A stretch of 18,452 nt of DNA, from contig MTML01000106.1 in NCBI GenBank assembly GCA_002011215.1, positions 1-18,452 on the forward strand. Reading direction: 5' to 3'. A model generated the notes under the pieces. That model was not told the origin of the DNA. It did no database searches and worked only from the letters and a program-made list of their open reading frames with translations. The position numbers were made by a program, and so were the translations under genes. The DNA is from Archaeoglobus sp. JdFR-24. Its GTDB lineage: Archaea; Halobacteriota; Archaeoglobi; Archaeoglobales; Archaeoglobaceae. Below, piece after piece: positions 1 to 7,006 of the stretch (the first letter of the stretch is position 1; every line of letters begins with the position of its first letter).

Positions 1-1
1 T

Positions 2-88
2 AGATTGCCGGGTAAAATGTTCGATAAAGCGAGAGCCAGACGTTTCAGATCGGTCGGTGATTGTTTAAAACGTTTTAATTTAGCGTAA
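2..88 (+). other. Reading frame open to the left edge, possible gene 3' end
   Basis: A frame runs in from the window edge and stops with TAA at 86-88. It encodes 28 residues rich in Arg and Lys. It may be the C-terminus of a gene lying mostly outside the window, a decayed fragment, or chance. No family is recognised. The 14-bp palindrome at 65-78 overlaps its end. Confidence 0.15.
65..78. repeat. Perfect 14-bp palindrome
   Basis: TTAAAACGTTTTAA is self-complementary over all 14 bases. It lies about 27 bp beyond the 3' end of the leftward ABC permease. It could be a regulator site, the end of a mobile element, or part of a termination region. No second copy was noticed in the window. Confidence 0.35.
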
Positions 89-104
89 AGTTGCGTTTAA
101 TGTC

Positions 105-1628
105 TCAATCGTACTTGATATTTGATCGAGCTTTCCCATCTTTAGATTTCAACTTTCTAGACAGAAAAAGGAGAATCAACAATGCTAAGCAGTAGCTTAT
201 CAACAATCCTGTATAGGTTGGGACTAAAAGTGCTGGAAGTCCTGTAATACCCAGTAAGATTCCGTTGATGATGAAAAGAATTATCACCTTCCCAAAATTA
301 ACTTCAGGCAAACCAATTTCTTCACCTTCGTAATGGAACAGAAAAAGCATTGTAACAAGGGAAACATTTATGGGTAAAAGAAAGACATATGGGAGCAGGA
401 ATACCGATCCAGAATCGAAATAAGTGCCTATGCAAAAGATCACAATTAATAGAGCCATTGGGATCTGGGACATCGATAAAGCCTTGCTCAAAATGAATTG
501 ATTTTTTGTTACGGGTAACGTTCTCAAGAAATTGATTTCCTTTCCTTCGACTTTCAGGATTGCATCTACTCCGCTGATTGAGAAAAGCGCAGTGGTGAAT
601 ATCAGGCTGTGTGTCAACTCCTTCGAAAAACTGCCATTTTTCAGTGCCATGAATATTTGTGGCAGGATGAAGTATACTGGAATTAAGAATCCTGCTATCA
701 TTGAGGTCTTTCTGAAAATTATTCTCAGGTCTTTTATAGTTAAAGCAAAAATAGCACCACCAAATCCCGTTTTAAAATCTCCTGCTTTTACCTTTTCAGA
801 TGTCACTCTGGGATCCAGAATTTCTTTCCATACCTTGTTTATTGAAAGAATATAAAGAGAAATAAAAACAACGGAATAGCTGGCCAGAAAGATCAGACTT
901 CTGAAAGGATCGAATATCGATGCAACAGAAAAAGGATAGGCGATAATGTACCTCCCGAAAAAGTTTGTAAGGTTCTCGCTGTGTTTGACTATGTATTCCT
1001 GAAGGTAGGTTAAAACATAGAACATACCCATAAATGTCAGTAGTCCTGTAATTTTAATCAGGTTCTTTATGGTCTGCCCCCTTGTTTTTCTGAGGGTTAT
1101 TCTCAATCCGAATAGGGAGAAGATTATCAATCCAATTGTGTGACCGGCAAATAGTCCGACAATCATCCATAACATGAAAAGCATTCCGCTGAGAGGATAC
1201 TTGACGAGTAAAACAACAATGCTGGGGAGAGCTATCGCGAAAGATACTGAAATATCGAGCAGTAAAAGTTCACTCAAATAAAATGCCCCAATCTTCACTG
1301 GCAGAGATTTCAAAGGCTCGAAAAGACCCAAGGAAACCACATAGGGAGACTGAACGGCGGTAACGTATAGAGCAAAAACGAATGGGATAATTGCCAGAGA
1401 AACCGCCATTGAAGAAATTACCAGCCTGTCATCTGAGAATGCAATTCCTGAAGCCATAAATACTCCAAAAAGCATGAATGAGAGTGCTTTGGGCACGATT
1501 CCCCTTTTAATGTTTAGTGAATTTTTCAACGCCTTTTTAAACTTCCTCTCATCGCTGGCTATGAGGGGATTCCTCTTTATCATCTGGTACTGTAATTCCC
1601 TGTAAAGTATTCTGATTATCTCCAGCAT
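105..1628 (-). CDS. ABC-2 type transporter permease, 507 aa
   Basis: This is a polytopic membrane protein that would form the channel half of an ABC exporter with the ATPase encoded just upstream. The cytoplasmic N-terminus (about residues 1-45) is basic and is followed by many hydrophobic segments spread over the whole length, roughly 10-12 helices. A polar stretch around residues 265-300 carries KDLRIIFRKT, a cytoplasmic loop pattern common in large ABC-2 permeases. There is no ATP-binding motif. ATG 1628 lies 8 bp after the ATPase stop, and GAGTGAG just before it can serve as ribosome site, so the two genes form one leftward operon. At about 500 residues it resembles the long ABC-2 permeases of archaea and Firmicutes rather than the 250-300-residue class. 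The substrate cannot be told; antimicrobial, lipid or protein export are all possible. Confidence 0.85.
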   Translation of the reverse strand: MLEIIRILYRELQYQMIKRNPLIASDERKFKKALKNSLNIKRGIVPKALSFMLFGVFMASGIAFSDDRLVISSMAVSLAIIPFVFALYVTAVQSPYVVSLGLFEPLKSLPVKIGAFYLSELLLLDISVSFAIALPSIVVLLVKYPLSGMLFMLWMIVGLFAGHTIGLIIFSLFGLRITLRKTRGQTIKNLIKITGLLTFMGMFYVLTYLQEYIVKHSENLTNFFGRYIIAYPFSVASIFDPFRSLIFLASYSVVFISLYILSINKVWKEILDPRVTSEKVKAGDFKTGFGGAIFALTIKDLRIIFRKTSMIAGFLIPVYFILPQIFMALKNGSFSKELTHSLIFTTALFSISGVDAILKVEGKEINFLRTLPVTKNQFILSKALSMSQIPMALLIVIFCIGTYFDSGSVFLLPYVFLLPINVSLVTMLFLFHYEGEEIGLPEVNFGKVIILFIINGILLGITGLPALLVPTYTGLLISYCLALLILLFLSRKLKSKDGKARSNIKYD

Positions 1629-1636
1629 TGTCTCAC

Positions 1637-2410
1637 TCAGAGACTCTCTTTTAGAGCATGTACAATTGATAGAACTTCCTCTTTACTCTCTGTCAGTTTT
1701 AAGAAAATATTTTCAAGGTCAACCTCATGAACCCTCTCTTTAAGCTCTTCCATATCTCCCTCAGCAATCAACTTTCCTCGATAGATGATACCTATTCTGT
1801 CGCAGATCATCTCGGCCAGAGCTAGTATGTGGGTTGAGAAAATTATGCTCTTACCTTCCTTTTTAAACTCGATCAAAAGCTCCCTCAAAATTCTGGCACT
1901 TTTTGGATCAAGGCCGTTCATAGCCTCATCCAGTATCAGGAGTCTTGGATCGTGGAGGAGGGCGGTTATCAGGGAGACTTTCTGCTGGGTACCAAAGCTC
2001 AGGGTTCCGATAAATTGGTCGATATAACTTTCGATTGCAAACGCTCTGACAAAATAATTAACTTTTTTTTCAAGTTCGTCTTTTGGAATTCCTCTTATTT
2101 TACCCACAAAATCAAAAAGCTCTCCTGGGGTCAGACTCTCATAAAGAATGGGAGTCTCCGGAACGTAACCGACTATTTTTTTTACTTTTACGGGATCTTC
2201 AGCCATAAGATCTTCAGCCTCAACACCTTCAAACAAAACCTGACCTCTCGTCGGTTTAAGGATTCCGGCAAGGATTTTCAATACAGTACTCTTTCCACTG
2301 CCGTTCGGGCCAAGAAGACCATAAATCTCACCGCTGTGCACAGTAAAGCTTAAACCATCAATTGCAACCTTATTACCAAAGGTTTTGTAGAGTTCTCTCA
2401 CTTCAATCAT
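1637..2410 (-). CDS. ABC transporter ATP-binding protein
   Basis: This is the nucleotide-binding subunit that powers the permease encoded directly downstream. Counting from ATG 2410 it is 257 aa. Walker A is GPNGSGKST at residues 34-42, followed by a Q-loop region, a non-canonical signature LSFGTQQK in place of LSGGQ, Walker B LLILDEA, the D-loop NGLD and the switch His in FSTH. This variant layout is usual for ABC-2 exporter ATPases. The frame can be extended to GTG 2419, but AGGTGA at 2414-2419 has ideal spacing for ATG 2410, and the GTG is part of that ribosome site, so the shorter start is chosen. Transcription probably starts from the duplicated TATA region at 2447-2490. Confidence 0.92.
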   Translation of the reverse strand: MIEVRELYKTFGNKVAIDGLSFTVHSGEIYGLLGPNGSGKSTVLKILAGILKPTRGQVLFEGVEAEDLMAEDPVKVKKIVGYVPETPILYESLTPGELFDFVGKIRGIPKDELEKKVNYFVRAFAIESYIDQFIGTLSFGTQQKVSLITALLHDPRLLILDEAMNGLDPKSARILRELLIEFKKEGKSIIFSTHILALAEMICDRIGIIYRGKLIAEGDMEELKERVHEVDLENIFLKLTESKEEVLSIVHALKESL

Positions 2411-2446
2411 CCGATTCACCTGCTATTAAGCTCTTCGTGTTATAAG

Positions 2447-2490
2447 GCTTTTTAACTCTATATATCTTGCTTTTTAACTCTATATATCTT
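2447..2490. repeat. Perfect 22-bp tandem duplication in ABC promoter
   Basis: Bases 2447-2468 and 2469-2490 are identical 22-mers, head to tail. Read leftward, each holds an AGATATATAGAG block, which looks like an archaeal TATA box. The copy nearer the gene is about 40-50 bp upstream of ATG 2410, so the duplication gives the ABC exporter operon two possible core promoters or two copies of a regulator site. Confidence 0.8.
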
Positions 2491-2597
2491 AAAGCTAACT
2501 TCCCCTTCCAGCATAGAGTGTAAAGCAAATATCTTACGTTAATAGAACCTCTAAGCTTCAACCAGCGTATAATGTGTTGGGAAACACCCCCTGCCGG

Positions 2598-3317
2598 TTA
2601 TAGGAATTCATAACCCCATCGATAACCTTCGAAATATGGGAGAGGAACGGACAATATCACAACCCTGACACCCTCAGGAATCTCAAATTCAAATTCTTCA
2701 TCCCTTACTGAATTGAATTCGAAATCCGAGTACTCCAAGACTAAAATTGACGATCGATTCTTCAGCCCAGTTTGGATTTGAACCTCCTCAGGAACTCGAA
2801 ATTCAATTTTCATCTCCACTCTTACAGGATACCAATCATGCTTTGCAACCCATATCTTCCTCAACTGGTTTTCCCTAAAATCGGAATAATTTGCCGTTAA
2901 ATTGAGCACATAGCAATCTTTCCCATTTACACTTTCTTCCTTCAAGATCTCAATGTTGTAATCTTTAAGCATATTCAGTAATGAGCCATAAAACAAGTCG
3001 GGACTTTCAGTTGAATTAATCCTCTGAACTTTAACTTCATTTTTGTTTTTATTGTAAAACCAGAGTTTCTCACCATTTGATACCATCATAGTGTTATTTG
3101 TATCGATTCTGAATCTATCCGGTTTTTTAAAAACAACTTCATACTCCTCCTCGTGTATTTTTCCATTGGTAACCTCTTTAACATGTATTTTAGCTCTGTA
3201 ACCTGCAATACCTGCATATTTATTCTGCATTTGCTTGATGACTTCATCAGCAATTATTTTTTCCTGAATACATCCTGCCAGAAGTAGTACGAGCAGAGGG
3301 ATTAGCAGTTTTTTCAA
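2598..3317 (-). CDS. LolA-like outer-membrane-lipoprotein-sorting fold lipoprotein
   Basis: This is a 239-aa exported lipoprotein. Residues 1-15 form a signal peptide and the lipobox LLAGC places the lipidated cysteine at residue 16. The mature part has alternating beta-strand patterns typical of the LolA/LppX-like fold common in archaeal lipoproteins: GYRAKIHVKEV, a KPDRFRID segment near residues 70-76, SNGEKLWFYNK, then GKDCYVLNL and WVAKHDWYPVRVEM. These domains usually bind lipids or hydrophobic ligands outside the membrane. The start is TTG 3317, with AGGTGA (complement of 3322-3327) at good spacing and no ATG nearby. It probably has its own promoter (CTTAAATTT at 3351-3359). It is on the same strand as the ABC exporter, but about 190 bp separate the two units. 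Function is inferred from the fold only. Confidence 0.8.
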   Translation of the reverse strand: MKKLLIPLLVLLLAGCIQEKIIADEVIKQMQNKYAGIAGYRAKIHVKEVTNGKIHEEEYEVVFKKPDRFRIDTNNTMMVSNGEKLWFYNKNKNEVKVQRINSTESPDLFYGSLLNMLKDYNIEILKEESVNGKDCYVLNLTANYSDFRENQLRKIWVAKHDWYPVRVEMKIEFRVPEEVQIQTGLKNRSSILVLEYSDFEFNSVRDEEFEFEIPEGVRVVILSVPLPYFEGYRWGYEFL

Positions 3318-3350
3318 ATTTTCACCTGTGCTAATGTGGGGCGATTTTTA

Positions 3351-3359
3351 CTTAAATTT
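3351..3359 (-). promoter_or_regulatory. TATA box for the LolA-like lipoprotein
   Basis: Read leftward this is AAATTTAAG, about 34 bp upstream of TTG 3317. Initiation about 25 bp downstream would give a leader of roughly a dozen bases that includes the AGGTGA ribosome site. Confidence 0.45.
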
Positions 3360-3382
3360 TATCTATTCGTTAATTTTTATAA

Positions 3383-3484
3383 TTTGCTGAGATTCAGCAG
3401 AATCGTAGCGACAGGCACTCCGAGCTTGCAATGGAGACGACAATGAAGTATGGGAGTAAAGATGAATCGGCTGGAATGCATTAA
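3383..3484 (+). pseudogene. Possible tyrosine recombinase C-terminal remnant
   Basis: A 33-residue frame between two stops contains EIQQNRSDRHSELAMETTMKY. This resembles the last conserved block of phage-integrase-family recombinases, in which a (G)HS motif is followed by TT and the catalytic Tyr. Here Arg replaces the usual Gly and two extra residues separate HS from TT, so if it is a recombinase it is decayed. There is no start codon at its head. A short perfect hairpin, TGCTGA-GAT-TCAGCA, lies at 3385-3399. Chance resemblance is a real possibility. Confidence 0.3.
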
Positions 3485-3670
3485 TAATACTAACAGAATC
3501 AATACTTCCCACCGAACACGTCAGTCCATTCTTTAAAAACAAAGCTACGTGTATAAGTCCCACTAACCTTATCTTGGACTGCAAGATAGTAAAATAAGTG
3601 AAAAATCGAAAATATTCTTTTCAACAGGGAAATGATTGATACTCTAACAAGGTATCGGAAGGGTGAAAAG

Positions 3671-3994
3671 ATGAAAAACTGGAAGTACATAACCCTATTT
3701 CTGTTGGTGTTGGCATCACCAGCAATATATTCCTACCATCATTATGTCATTTATGGTTGCGAGAGATCGATTAGAGTCGAGAGCGTAGCTTTCCCGGAAA
3801 AATACGTTGAAATTGATGTAAAAGAGCTGGATATGTATCCCTTCATTAAGAGGGCAATCGAGACTGATGGGGCTATTAAAATTCCTAGAGATGATACTAC
3901 TACCGATAAATTCATCAAACTGCTTGTTAAAGGTAATACAAGTGTATTTAGGATAGGTGGTAAGTTTTATAGATTGATTATTATTTACGATTGA
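3671..3994 (+). CDS. Small signal-anchored hypothetical protein
   Basis: This is 107 aa from ATG 3671. An N-terminal hydrophobic segment (about residues 5-22) acts as a signal peptide or anchor, and the rest is a compact mixed alpha/beta domain ending in GGKFYRLIIIYD. There is no lipobox and no recognised family. The frame extends 13 codons upstream to ATG 3632, but GGGTGA at 3661-3666 lies properly in front of ATG 3671 and the hydrophobic segment then sits at the terminus, so the inner start is preferred. Its 3' end overlaps the convergent winged-helix gene by 14 bp. With two lipoproteins and a membrane-anchored regulator nearby, an envelope role is a reasonable guess only. Confidence 0.65.
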   Translation: MKNWKYITLFLLVLASPAIYSYHHYVIYGCERSIRVESVAFPEKYVEIDVKELDMYPFIKRAIETDGAIKIPRDDTTTDKFIKLLVKGNTSVFRIGGKFYRLIIIYD

Positions 3995-4646
3995 TTTTAG
4001 CATTTTCATTCAAATACACTTTCCCTTTCTGAACGCTAACGAGACCGAGCTTTTCAAGCTCTTTTATGTGATAATATAAAAGCTTGAAATTCAAATTCAT
4101 TTTTTCAGATATCTCTTTGAGCTTGAGTCCATCGGTTTCATATAGAAAATCCAAGATCTGTTTTTTCCTTTCGGAAGTCTTTACACTTAGAAGAGCCTTG
4201 TCTTCCGGTTCACCTGCAAATATTAGCCTTTTATTTCCTACCTTTATGGTCGAGATTAGCCCTTCCCTCTCCAGAATGCTTAAATGATACTTAAGCGTAC
4301 TCCTGTTAATTCCAAGCTCATTTTGTAGCTGTGTTATGGATGTTCCCTGATTTAGCCTTATAAACTCAAGAATTTTTACCCGCTTTCTGTTCTCCAGTGC
4401 GGTTTTCAGTTTTGTAATTACAAAGGGCAAAAGCTTCAAAAGAGCGATCATACTCAATACAATCGTCAATAAATGATGAATTTTAATCCACAACGGAAGC
4501 TCCCAGAAAGAGACTTTTACTTCATCAGGCGGGTCGTTCATTATTATCTTCTGGAGTTCCTCATCGCTTACGTTAGCTGGTCTGACCTCAAATGCAAATA
4601 CTGGAACTATCAGCAGGATGATTAAGAGTGCTGCCCAAACCCTCAC
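3981..4646 (-). CDS. Membrane-anchored regulator with two winged-helix domains
   Basis: This is a 221-aa predicted transcription regulator tied to the membrane. Residues 1-19 look like a signal peptide (MRVWAALLIILLIVPVFAF), followed by a short extracytoplasmic stretch (20-52), a membrane helix (about 56-78) and two cytoplasmic ArsR/MarR-like winged-helix domains. Domain one spans about 87-145, with helices TSITQLQNELGI and RSTLKYHLSILEREGLI. Domain two spans about 157-213, with LKLKEISEKMNL and LLYYHIKELEKLGLV. The layout would let an external signal reach DNA binding in a single protein, as proposed for other archaeal one-component membrane regulators. GTG 4646 is taken as start; a TATA-like CTTTAAAG at 4669-4676 lies 23-30 bp upstream, implying a leaderless message. 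The start and promoter sit between the arms of an inverted repeat, which suggests autoregulation. Likely targets are the neighbouring envelope genes (inference). Confidence 0.82.
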   Translation of the reverse strand: MRVWAALLIILLIVPVFAFEVRPANVSDEELQKIIMNDPPDEVKVSFWELPLWIKIHHLLTIVLSMIALLKLLPFVITKLKTALENRKRVKILEFIRLNQGTSITQLQNELGINRSTLKYHLSILEREGLISTIKVGNKRLIFAGEPEDKALLSVKTSERKKQILDFLYETDGLKLKEISEKMNLNFKLLYYHIKELEKLGLVSVQKGKVYLNENAKINRK

Positions 4647-4696
4647 TTTATAAAATGAATAAGGATAGCTTTAAAGTTTTTTCATTTTATTAAAGT
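4645..4696. promoter_or_regulatory. Imperfect 15/16-bp inverted repeat at regulator promoter
   Basis: ACTTTATAAAATGAA at 4645-4659 and TTCATTTTATTAAAGT at 4681-4696 are reverse complements apart from one extra T. The left arm touches the GTG start codon of the winged-helix gene. The palindromic CTTTAAAG at 4669-4676, the best TATA candidate for that gene, lies in the 21-bp spacer. This is the arrangement expected of an autoregulatory operator. Confidence 0.5.
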
Positions 4697-4984
4697 TTTA
4701 TTGAATTTCCTCTCAGATCATCTCCCAACCTGCCTGAAAGTAGTTGATAAAAAAGAAGAACAATCAAAAAGAAAAAGAAGTATGAGTATATTGAAATGAG
4801 CAAGCCATATGGATCATCTTATCTGGCTTTTCTCTGGCTCCTCCTGATATAGTTTCAGGTCAGTCTCAAGATGGTGGAAGTGGGGGGAGAGATGTCTTTC
4901 AGGGTCTTCAGGGGGAACCTTTTATCTGACTTGTGTGATCACAGCCAAATAATTATTAAATAGTATTCAACTTTTCTATAAATC
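4697..4984. other. Intergenic region, no convincing gene
   Basis: The stretch contains an A-rich run (4745-4785) and then a segment at about 4814-4925 that is richer in G and C than its surroundings. On the minus strand 4921-4814 is an open frame of 35 codons without a start. It could be a decayed gene fragment or an RNA; no family, box C/D signal or tRNA was recognised. At the right end, AATTATTAAATAG (about 4951-4963) is a good TATA-type promoter for the rightward small frame and lipoprotein that follow. Confidence 0.4.
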
Positions 4985-5128
4985 ATGAAATTTTATGAGT
5001 TCACAAAAATTATTTCCAGTGAGAACATGATAAGAGTTGTGAAAGTTTTTGTTGAATATGCAGCAAAAGATCAGATAGCATATCCCAAAAACATCTATGC
5101 AATAAACTCACTGAAAAAAGCGAGTTGA
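4985..5128 (+). CDS. Small hypothetical protein or gene fragment, 47 aa
   Basis: ATG 4985 opens a 47-residue frame of largely helical character, with a central segment IRVVKVFVEYAAKDQIAYPK. A TATA-type element 22-34 bp upstream fits a leaderless start. Its stop is 32 bp before the lipoprotein start, so it could be the first gene of that operon. The central segment loosely resembles the helix of integrase core-binding domains, so it may instead be a leftover of a mobile element. No family is recognised with confidence, and the frame could be untranslated 5' leader of the lipoprotein message. Confidence 0.35.
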   Translation: MKFYEFTKIISSENMIRVVKVFVEYAAKDQIAYPKNIYAINSLKKAS

Positions 5129-5160
5129 GGAGTAAAAAAATTTGAAGGGGTGGAAAGGCT

Positions 5161-5523
5161 ATGAAAAAGGATCACATGAACAAAGTGCTGCTCATTTTGG
5201 CTGTGTTAATCTTATCGGTATTCTCAGGCTGCATTTCAAACAAATCCCTTGGCTTTACGATCCACAATAAGGATGTTAAAGAACACCTGGTAAATGTAAA
5301 AGTGAATAGTGCAGGAGAAATAATATTAAATAAAACCTACAAAATGAAACCGGGTGAGGAAACATCGTCATCAGTGGTTATGGAAAATAAGGCAGTTTAT
5401 TTCAGTGTTAGAGTTGATGGCGGGTTAAAAGTGAAGAATTACAGAGTTGGTGGTAGCGTCGAGAGAGTCTGGATTAAGGTAGGAAAGAACGGGTCGGTGA
5501 CTGTATTACAGGAGGTTACTTAA
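5161..5523 (+). CDS. Small lipoprotein with beta-sandwich-like domain
   Basis: This is a 120-aa exported lipoprotein. The signal peptide has a charged start (KKDHMNK), a hydrophobic core (about residues 9-22) and a VFSGC lipobox with Cys24 as the lipidation site. The remaining 95 or so residues alternate in a way that suggests a single small Ig-like beta-sandwich (GFTIHNKDV, VNVKVNSAG, YKMKPGEE, VYFSVRVDGG, VERVWIKVG). The first ATG (5161) follows a purine-rich GGGGTGGAAAGG. A second ATG at 5176 would leave a shorter, still functional signal peptide, so the start is uncertain. It is followed after 30 bp by a broken membrane-protein gene, suggesting a small envelope operon. No specific function is visible. 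Confidence 0.75.
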   Translation: MKKDHMNKVLLILAVLILSVFSGCISNKSLGFTIHNKDVKEHLVNVKVNSAGEIILNKTYKMKPGEETSSSVVMENKAVYFSVRVDGGLKVKNYRVGGSVERVWIKVGKNGSVTVLQEVT

Positions 5524-5553
5524 AATAGAGGACTTAATACAGAGGAAATCGGA

Positions 5554-5861
5554 ATGAAGAATGAAAAAGCACTGGCATTAATAGACTATCCTGGTTTCTT
5601 TATACTTGGGATCTTTTCCTATATTATTGGCAATTTAATGTACAGTTTCTTGGATCGATTTTTCAGTGGGATGATCGCCGGGGAGATAAAATTCTCACTT
5701 GTGATATAGGTGTCTTTTTCACAATTACAGTCGCATTGAAGGAGAGAGGAATTTTGACGGGATTTGCCATTTCCTCTATCATGGCGATTTCTTTGCTCAT
5801 TCCGGTGATGGCTACAAGTGTGGTTAAAAGAGATGAATTTGAAATCTCGTCTAAGGTCTGA
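5554..5861 (+). pseudogene. Three-helix membrane protein interrupted by 2-bp frameshift
   Basis: ATG 5554, preceded by GAGG, opens a frame that stops at TAG 5707-5709 in the middle of a hydrophobic segment. The hydrophobic pattern continues in a different frame to TGA 5859-5861. Removing one TA from the ATATAG at 5704-5709 joins GEIKFSLVI directly to GVFFTITVALKERG and restores a continuous 101-residue protein with three membrane helices. This points to an extra TA dinucleotide, by mutation or sequencing error. Programmed frameshifting is possible but nothing else in the sequence suggests it. The gene lies 30 bp after the small lipoprotein gene and was probably in its operon. Its family is not recognised. 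Confidence 0.7.
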
Positions 5862-6110
5862 ATCTCTAATCTTTTTATCTAAATATTGAAGTAAATTGAA
5901 ATAAATATATAATTCTAAATCTATGGTCAGAAAAATTAAATATCTAAATAAAATCTAACAAAAACAAAAGATTGTTAAATGGGGGTGGCGATAGCAGTAA
6001 ACAAAAATGCGAGTGATAAGTTTGTTTATAACTGGTCTTTTTGCTTATGGGTTGGGTGTAATGCAAAAGAGATGGTGACATTGGGATGAGGCTCAGCAGA
6101 GGAGTGGAGT
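5862..6110 (+). promoter_or_regulatory. Promoter and leader region of the ABC/NEW3 operon
   Basis: The first half is very AT-rich, with TATA candidates around 5899-5912 (AAATAAATATATAATTC) and 5937-5955. Two small overlapping frames follow: 5979-6089 (36 codons) and 6007-6078, a 23-residue hydrophobic peptide beginning MRVISLFITGLFAYG. Either could be a leader peptide but neither is convincing. GAGGAGTGGA just before ATG 6111 is the ribosome site for the ATPase. Confidence 0.4.
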
Positions 6111-7004
6111 ATGATAGAAGTTGAAAATTTAACAAAACTATATGGAAAATTCAAGGCTCTCGATGGCCTGAATCTTGAAATAGATGAGAATGAAGTTTTC
6201 GGTTTTCTCGGTCCAAACGGGGCTGGCAAAACCACTACAATAAATCTAATGATGGGAATGCTTCAACCAACTTCAGGCAGTATAAAGATAGCAGGTATAG
6301 ACGTGGCAAGGAATCCACTTGAGATCAAGAAACTCTGTGGCTATCTGCCTGAAAACGTTGGATTTTACGACCATATGACCGCAAAACAGAATCTCCTGTA
6401 CTTTTCAGAGTTTTATAATATACCCGGGCATGAGGCCACTGCAATCATCGAAGAATTGCTCGAACTTGTTGGAATTGCTGATGTCGCTGATAAAAAAGTC
6501 GGAGAGTTCAGTAAAGGGATGAAACAACGCCTGGGGATGGCTCAGGCCTTACTCAATGACCCCAAAGTTATTTTTCTTGATGAACCCACCTCTGGACTGG
6601 ATCCCCAGGGTGCAGCAGATTTCAAGAAGATAATTAAAGACATGAAAAAAGAAGGGAAAACGATTTTCTTCTCTTCTCACATCCTTTCAGAGGTCAGAGA
6701 GATTTGTGAGACTGTAGGAATAATATCTCGAGGTAAACTTGTTGCCAAAGGCAGAATTGAAGAATTCGCAAGCCAGAATGGTATCAGTATCGCAGTCGAG
6801 ACTGAACCGGAACTCGATCCCTCGATTCTCGAAACCTTTGGCAGAGTTAGTATGGAGGGTTCGAAAGCTATAGTTGAGGTTGAAAAGGATTGCAGGGTTG
6901 AAATATCAAAGGCACTTAATGAGAGGGGTTACATAGTAAAGGAACTTCACATGCTCGAGCTTGACCTTGAAGAGATCTATCTAAGTATTGTTCAGGAGAG
7001 GTAA
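6111..7004 (+). CDS. ABC transporter ATP-binding protein
   Basis: This 297-aa ATPase drives the permease encoded 2 bp downstream. Walker A is GPNGAGKTT at residues 34-42, the signature region is FSKGMKQRLGMAQ, Walker B is VIFLDEP followed by TSGLD, and the switch His lies in FSSH. The C-terminal 75 or so residues form the extra domain typical of CcmA/NatA-like drug-exporter ATPases. The start is supported by GAGGAGTGGA. Gene order (ATPase, ABC-2 permease, NEW3/Ig-like surface protein) recurs in methanogens, Archaeoglobales and some bacteria, and the three genes are coupled tightly enough to be one operon. The exported substrate is unknown. The protein is clearly distinct from the ATPase at 1637-2410. 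Confidence 0.93.
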   Translation: MIEVENLTKLYGKFKALDGLNLEIDENEVFGFLGPNGAGKTTTINLMMGMLQPTSGSIKIAGIDVARNPLEIKKLCGYLPENVGFYDHMTAKQNLLYFSEFYNIPGHEATAIIEELLELVGIADVADKKVGEFSKGMKQRLGMAQALLNDPKVIFLDEPTSGLDPQGAADFKKIIKDMKKEGKTIFFSSHILSEVREICETVGIISRGKLVAKGRIEEFASQNGISIAVETEPELDPSILETFGRVSMEGSKAIVEVEKDCRVEISKALNERGYIVKELHMLELDLEEIYLSIVQER

Positions 7005-7006
7005 AT

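Noticed and set aside
3499..3690. Leftward 63-codon frame between the LolA-like gene and the small anchored protein
   Set aside because: It overlaps the start of the better supported rightward gene, has no ribosome site, and its hydrophobic part is what AT-rich DNA gives. The last 30 residues look somewhat protein-like but no family was recognised.
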